A DNA stretch of 14,502 nt from Actinomycetes bacterium (GTDB taxonomy: Bacteria > Actinomycetota > Acidimicrobiia > Acidimicrobiales > JAMCPL01). Position numbers and translations under genes: made by a program. The stretch is from contig JAJZWK010000030.1 of assembly GCA_021846725.1 (NCBI GenBank), positions 1 to 14,502 on the forward strand, read 5' to 3'. The notes under the pieces are model-generated. The model did not search any database and had not been told where the DNA came from. It worked only from the letters and a program-made list of their open reading frames with translations. Below are positions 12,485 through 14,502 of the stretch, piece by piece. Each line of letters begins with the position of its first letter. Position 1 is the first letter of the stretch.

Positions 12485-13150
12485 ATGGACAGCAATCGGC
12501 AACTGGTGGATAGAGCTGGGATTCCAATGATGCGTGGATGGTTGCATGCTTCTATATTCCCACTGATAATACTCGGTGGTGTTACGCTTGTAATGCTCGG
12601 TGAGTCATTGCTGGCACGGATTGGCGATGCGATCTATTTTGTAGCATCGGCTGAGTTGTTTGGAGTATCGGCGGTCTACCATATAGGTCGTTGGAGAGAA
12701 CGCGTGAAGGGGATCTTAAAGCGACTCGATCATGCCAATATATATATTCTAATTGCCGGAACCTACACGCCTATTGCGCTTCTTGCAATGCATGGAGATT
12801 CACGTATTGCTGTACTGACGTTGGCGTGGTCTGGGGCACTTGCAGGTGTCATATTTCGTGTGTTTTGGGTGAATGCTCCTCGTGTCCTCTATACATTGCT
12901 TTACATAGCCCTTGGTTGGGCTGCTCTATTCTTTATTCCACAGATGGTGAATGGCGCAGGTCCGGTAGCCTTTAGCCTCATCATACTGGGCGGATTATTT
13001 TATAGTGTTGGCGGTATAATGTATGCGACCAAAAAGCCAAACATTTCTCCTAAGTGGTTTGGCTTTCATGAGATGTTTCATACTTGTACCATTCTTGCAT
13101 ATATATCGCAGTATGTAGCTATATCTATGATTACCTACAGATTCTCATAG
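12485..13150 (+). CDS. Hemolysin III / PAQR-family membrane protein
   Basis: A 221-residue integral membrane protein with about seven hydrophobic helices. Family motifs are SAVYHIGRW (62-70, His66), RLDHANIYILIAGTYTPIAL (80-99, Asp82-His83) and GFHEMFHTCTIL near the C-terminus (His195, His199). These polar and His residues are the proposed metal or catalytic site of the PAQR/YqfA group. Despite the name, bacterial members are not firmly shown to be toxins; a membrane lipid or homeostasis role is likely. ATG 12485 is chosen because it follows a -10 box by six bases, giving a leaderless message. The gene is monocistronic as far as can be seen; the next gene starts 109 bases later. Confidence 0.9.
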   Translation: MDSNRQLVDRAGIPMMRGWLHASIFPLIILGGVTLVMLGESLLARIGDAIYFVASAELFGVSAVYHIGRWRERVKGILKRLDHANIYILIAGTYTPIALLAMHGDSRIAVLTLAWSGALAGVIFRVFWVNAPRVLYTLLYIALGWAALFFIPQMVNGAGPVAFSLIILGGLFYSVGGIMYATKKPNISPKWFGFHEMFHTCTILAYISQYVAISMITYRFS

Positions 13151-13243
13151 GCAGCGTTGCTGTACCCAGGGTGGTTCACTGTAGCGACACGTAGACATGA
13201 AATAGTCTTACACGTATGTAGTTCTGTTGTATGGAACATGGAG

Positions 13244-13259
13244 TAGAATGAATACTGTC
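13244..13259 (+). promoter_or_regulatory. Possible -10 box for the exported repeat protein
   Basis: TAGAAT (13244-13249) is followed by ten bases before ATG 13260, so the leader would be only a few bases long. No clear Shine-Dalgarno lies at the right distance. Confidence 0.35.
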
Positions 13260-14502
13260 ATGATGCCGTACAGGATGATTAGACGCATAGTTGTAGCTAT
13301 AGCTTATGCAGCCATCATATTACTCGTCTCTGCCGTTCTCGTTACGCCCAATGTTTTGCAGAACACAGTTTCTGATGCGCGTTCATGGCCAATTTCCACC
13401 AATCTTGTCGCATCTCATATGCATCTCATGCCTGTAGCACCTTCCTCGTCTACAGCATTGTCTTCGTCTGCAGAATCCCCCATACCAGCGGCATCTTCTG
13501 CATCTTGGAGCAACCCTGTATCGATAGACCCAACCGGCAACGGTATTACGTCTGTATCCTGTCCTGTAGCAACATTTTGTATGGCAGTAGACAATGATGG
13601 TAATGCACTTACGTATAATGGTTCTGGTTGGTCGCCCCCCCTGCTGGTAGGCGGTAGTGGTGTTCACCTTTACTCAGTATCGTGTGCATCCTCATCATTT
13701 TGTATGGCAGTCGGATCTGGGGGATATGCAGTAAGCTATAACGGTAGTACTTGGTCTACGCCATCTCAGGTAGATGCCAATTCCGGTAGTTTTGGAATTA
13801 CCTCGGTGTCGTGTCCGTCAGCCAGTTTCTGTATGGCAGTAGACGGTAACGGTAACGCGCTGTACTGGAATGGTGCCTCCTGGTCACAACCTGTTACCAT
13901 TGATCCAGGTAGCGGGGGAATGTCAGTATCTTGTCCTACAACGACATTTTGTATGGCAGTAGACGATAACGGTAATGCTTTGACATACCTAGCCGGTACC
14001 TGGGGGATGTCTCATGCAATACTCTCTGGGCAGATACTGTCATCCATTGCATGTACGTCTCCTGGATTCTGTATGGCGGTAAGCTATTTTGGAGAAGCAC
14101 TTGCATTTAATGGGGTTTCATGGTCTGCTCCTACTGAAGCAGACAGTACTGGTTACAACTTATATGTATCCTGCAGACCTTCTTATTCTTGTGTCGCTGT
14201 ATCTTCTTCAGGTAATGCAGTACTCTACAATGGGACATCTTGGTCCAGTCCTGTATCTATGGACTCCTCCAGTCCTACATCTCTGTCCTGTGGATCCACA
14301 CAGTCATGTGTAGCTGTAGATGCGGCAGGAGATGCAATCTACTACAGTGCACCTGCTCCACCTGTACTTGATTACATAAGCCCATCATCAGGTTCTATAT
14401 CGGGTGGTACTACTGTGAATATATACGGATCAGGCTTTAGCTCCATAGAAGGAGTAAAGTTTGGATCCTATTCGGCATCCAGCTTCAAGGTGGTATCTCA
14501 AG
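13260..14502 (+). CDS. Exported Cys-pair repeat protein (predicted seven-bladed propeller) with IPT/TIG domain, partial
   Basis: An uninterrupted frame from ATG 13260 to the window end (414 codons, 3' end missing). Residues 1-30 look like a signal peptide or anchor (basic MIRRIVVAIAY, then IILLVSAVLV). A Ser/Ala/Pro-rich linker (about 45-90) follows. Seven repeats of about 40 residues then start at residues 98, 139, 182, 222, 262, 302 and 342. Each has S-[VIL]-[SA]-C-x5-C-[MV]-AV and usually GNAL-x-YNG-x-xWS. The count and length suggest a seven-bladed beta-propeller with one Cys pair per blade, possibly a disulfide. From about residue 370, PPVLDYISPSSGSISGGTTVNIYGSGF is the start of an IPT/TIG immunoglobulin-like domain. 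A surface adhesion or envelope role is likely; the ligand is unknown. More domains probably follow. Confidence 0.85.
   Translation, partial: MMPYRMIRRIVVAIAYAAIILLVSAVLVTPNVLQNTVSDARSWPISTNLVASHMHLMPVAPSSSTALSSSAESPIPAASSASWSNPVSIDPTGNGITSVSCPVATFCMAVDNDGNALTYNGSGWSPPLLVGGSGVHLYSVSCASSSFCMAVGSGGYAVSYNGSTWSTPSQVDANSGSFGITSVSCPSASFCMAVDGNGNALYWNGASWSQPVTIDPGSGGMSVSCPTTTFCMAVDDNGNALTYLAGTWGMSHAILSGQILSSIACTSPGFCMAVSYFGEALAFNGVSWSAPTEADSTGYNLYVSCRPSYSCVAVSSSGNAVLYNGTSWSSPVSMDSSSPTSLSCGSTQSCVAVDAAGDAIYYSAPAPPVLDYISPSSGSISGGTTVNIYGSGFSSIEGVKFGSYSASSFKVVSQ

Noticed and set aside
12485..13150. Pore-forming toxin / virulence factor reading of 'hemolysin III'
   Set aside because: The name is historical. 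The sequence shows a seven-helix PAQR-type membrane protein, and nothing around it suggests secretion or toxicity.

Overview
The window looks like an actinobacterial chromosome segment of roughly balanced base composition. The pointers are a tmRNA 3' end, an HD-domain dGTPase-like protein, two TetR regulators, a YfhO-family membrane protein, two small proteins that look like the actinobacterial DUF6186 family, several genes that appear leaderless (TAnnnT box, six bases, then ATG), and a secreted protein built from 'SVSCPxxxFCMAVD' repeats ending in an IPT/TIG domain. These suggest Actinobacteria, perhaps Acidimicrobiia, but I cannot fix the taxon from the sequence alone.

Layout. Positions 1-111 are the 3' end of ssrA (tmRNA), followed by a repeat-bearing hairpin and a possible intrinsic terminator (203-241). 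A dGTPase-like gene (443-1723, minus) is divergent from dapB (1761-2585, plus). dapB is followed by two related tetR genes and a diiron ferritin-like oxidoreductase (2612-5224, plus). The second tetR has a consensus promoter overlapped by a perfect 10-bp inverted repeat, so it and the diiron gene probably form an autoregulated unit. Convergent to these is a minus-strand operon: a class-I type cobalamin riboswitch (8091-8316), an NCS1 nucleobase/vitamin-precursor permease (6496-8040) and a PfkB-family kinase (5259-6431). Divergent from it are a possible 39-codon membrane peptide (8356-8475) and a large YfhO-family membrane protein (8646-11123, plus). Two related small membrane proteins lie on the minus strand (11222-11425 and 11727-12299), separated by a repeat-rich 300-bp stretch. 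Next come a hemolysin III/PAQR-like protein (12485-13150, plus) and an exported repeat protein (13260 onward, plus) that runs off the window.

How the genes work together. The most interesting unit is the permease-kinase pair under a vitamin B12 riboswitch. The riboswitch would repress it when B12 is plentiful, so its product should matter when B12 is scarce. The simplest guess is import and phosphorylation of a B12 lower-ligand precursor (a benzimidazole or its riboside alpha-ribazole). An alternative is nucleoside salvage when a B12-dependent enzyme such as class II ribonucleotide reductase fails. The substrate is inference; the riboswitch and gene order are seen.

A second theme is an unusual density of short tandem duplications (10, 12, 15, 17 and 18 bp), both between genes and inside conserved genes, where they add Ser/Pro/Asp-rich or Ser/Asp/Val-rich inserts.
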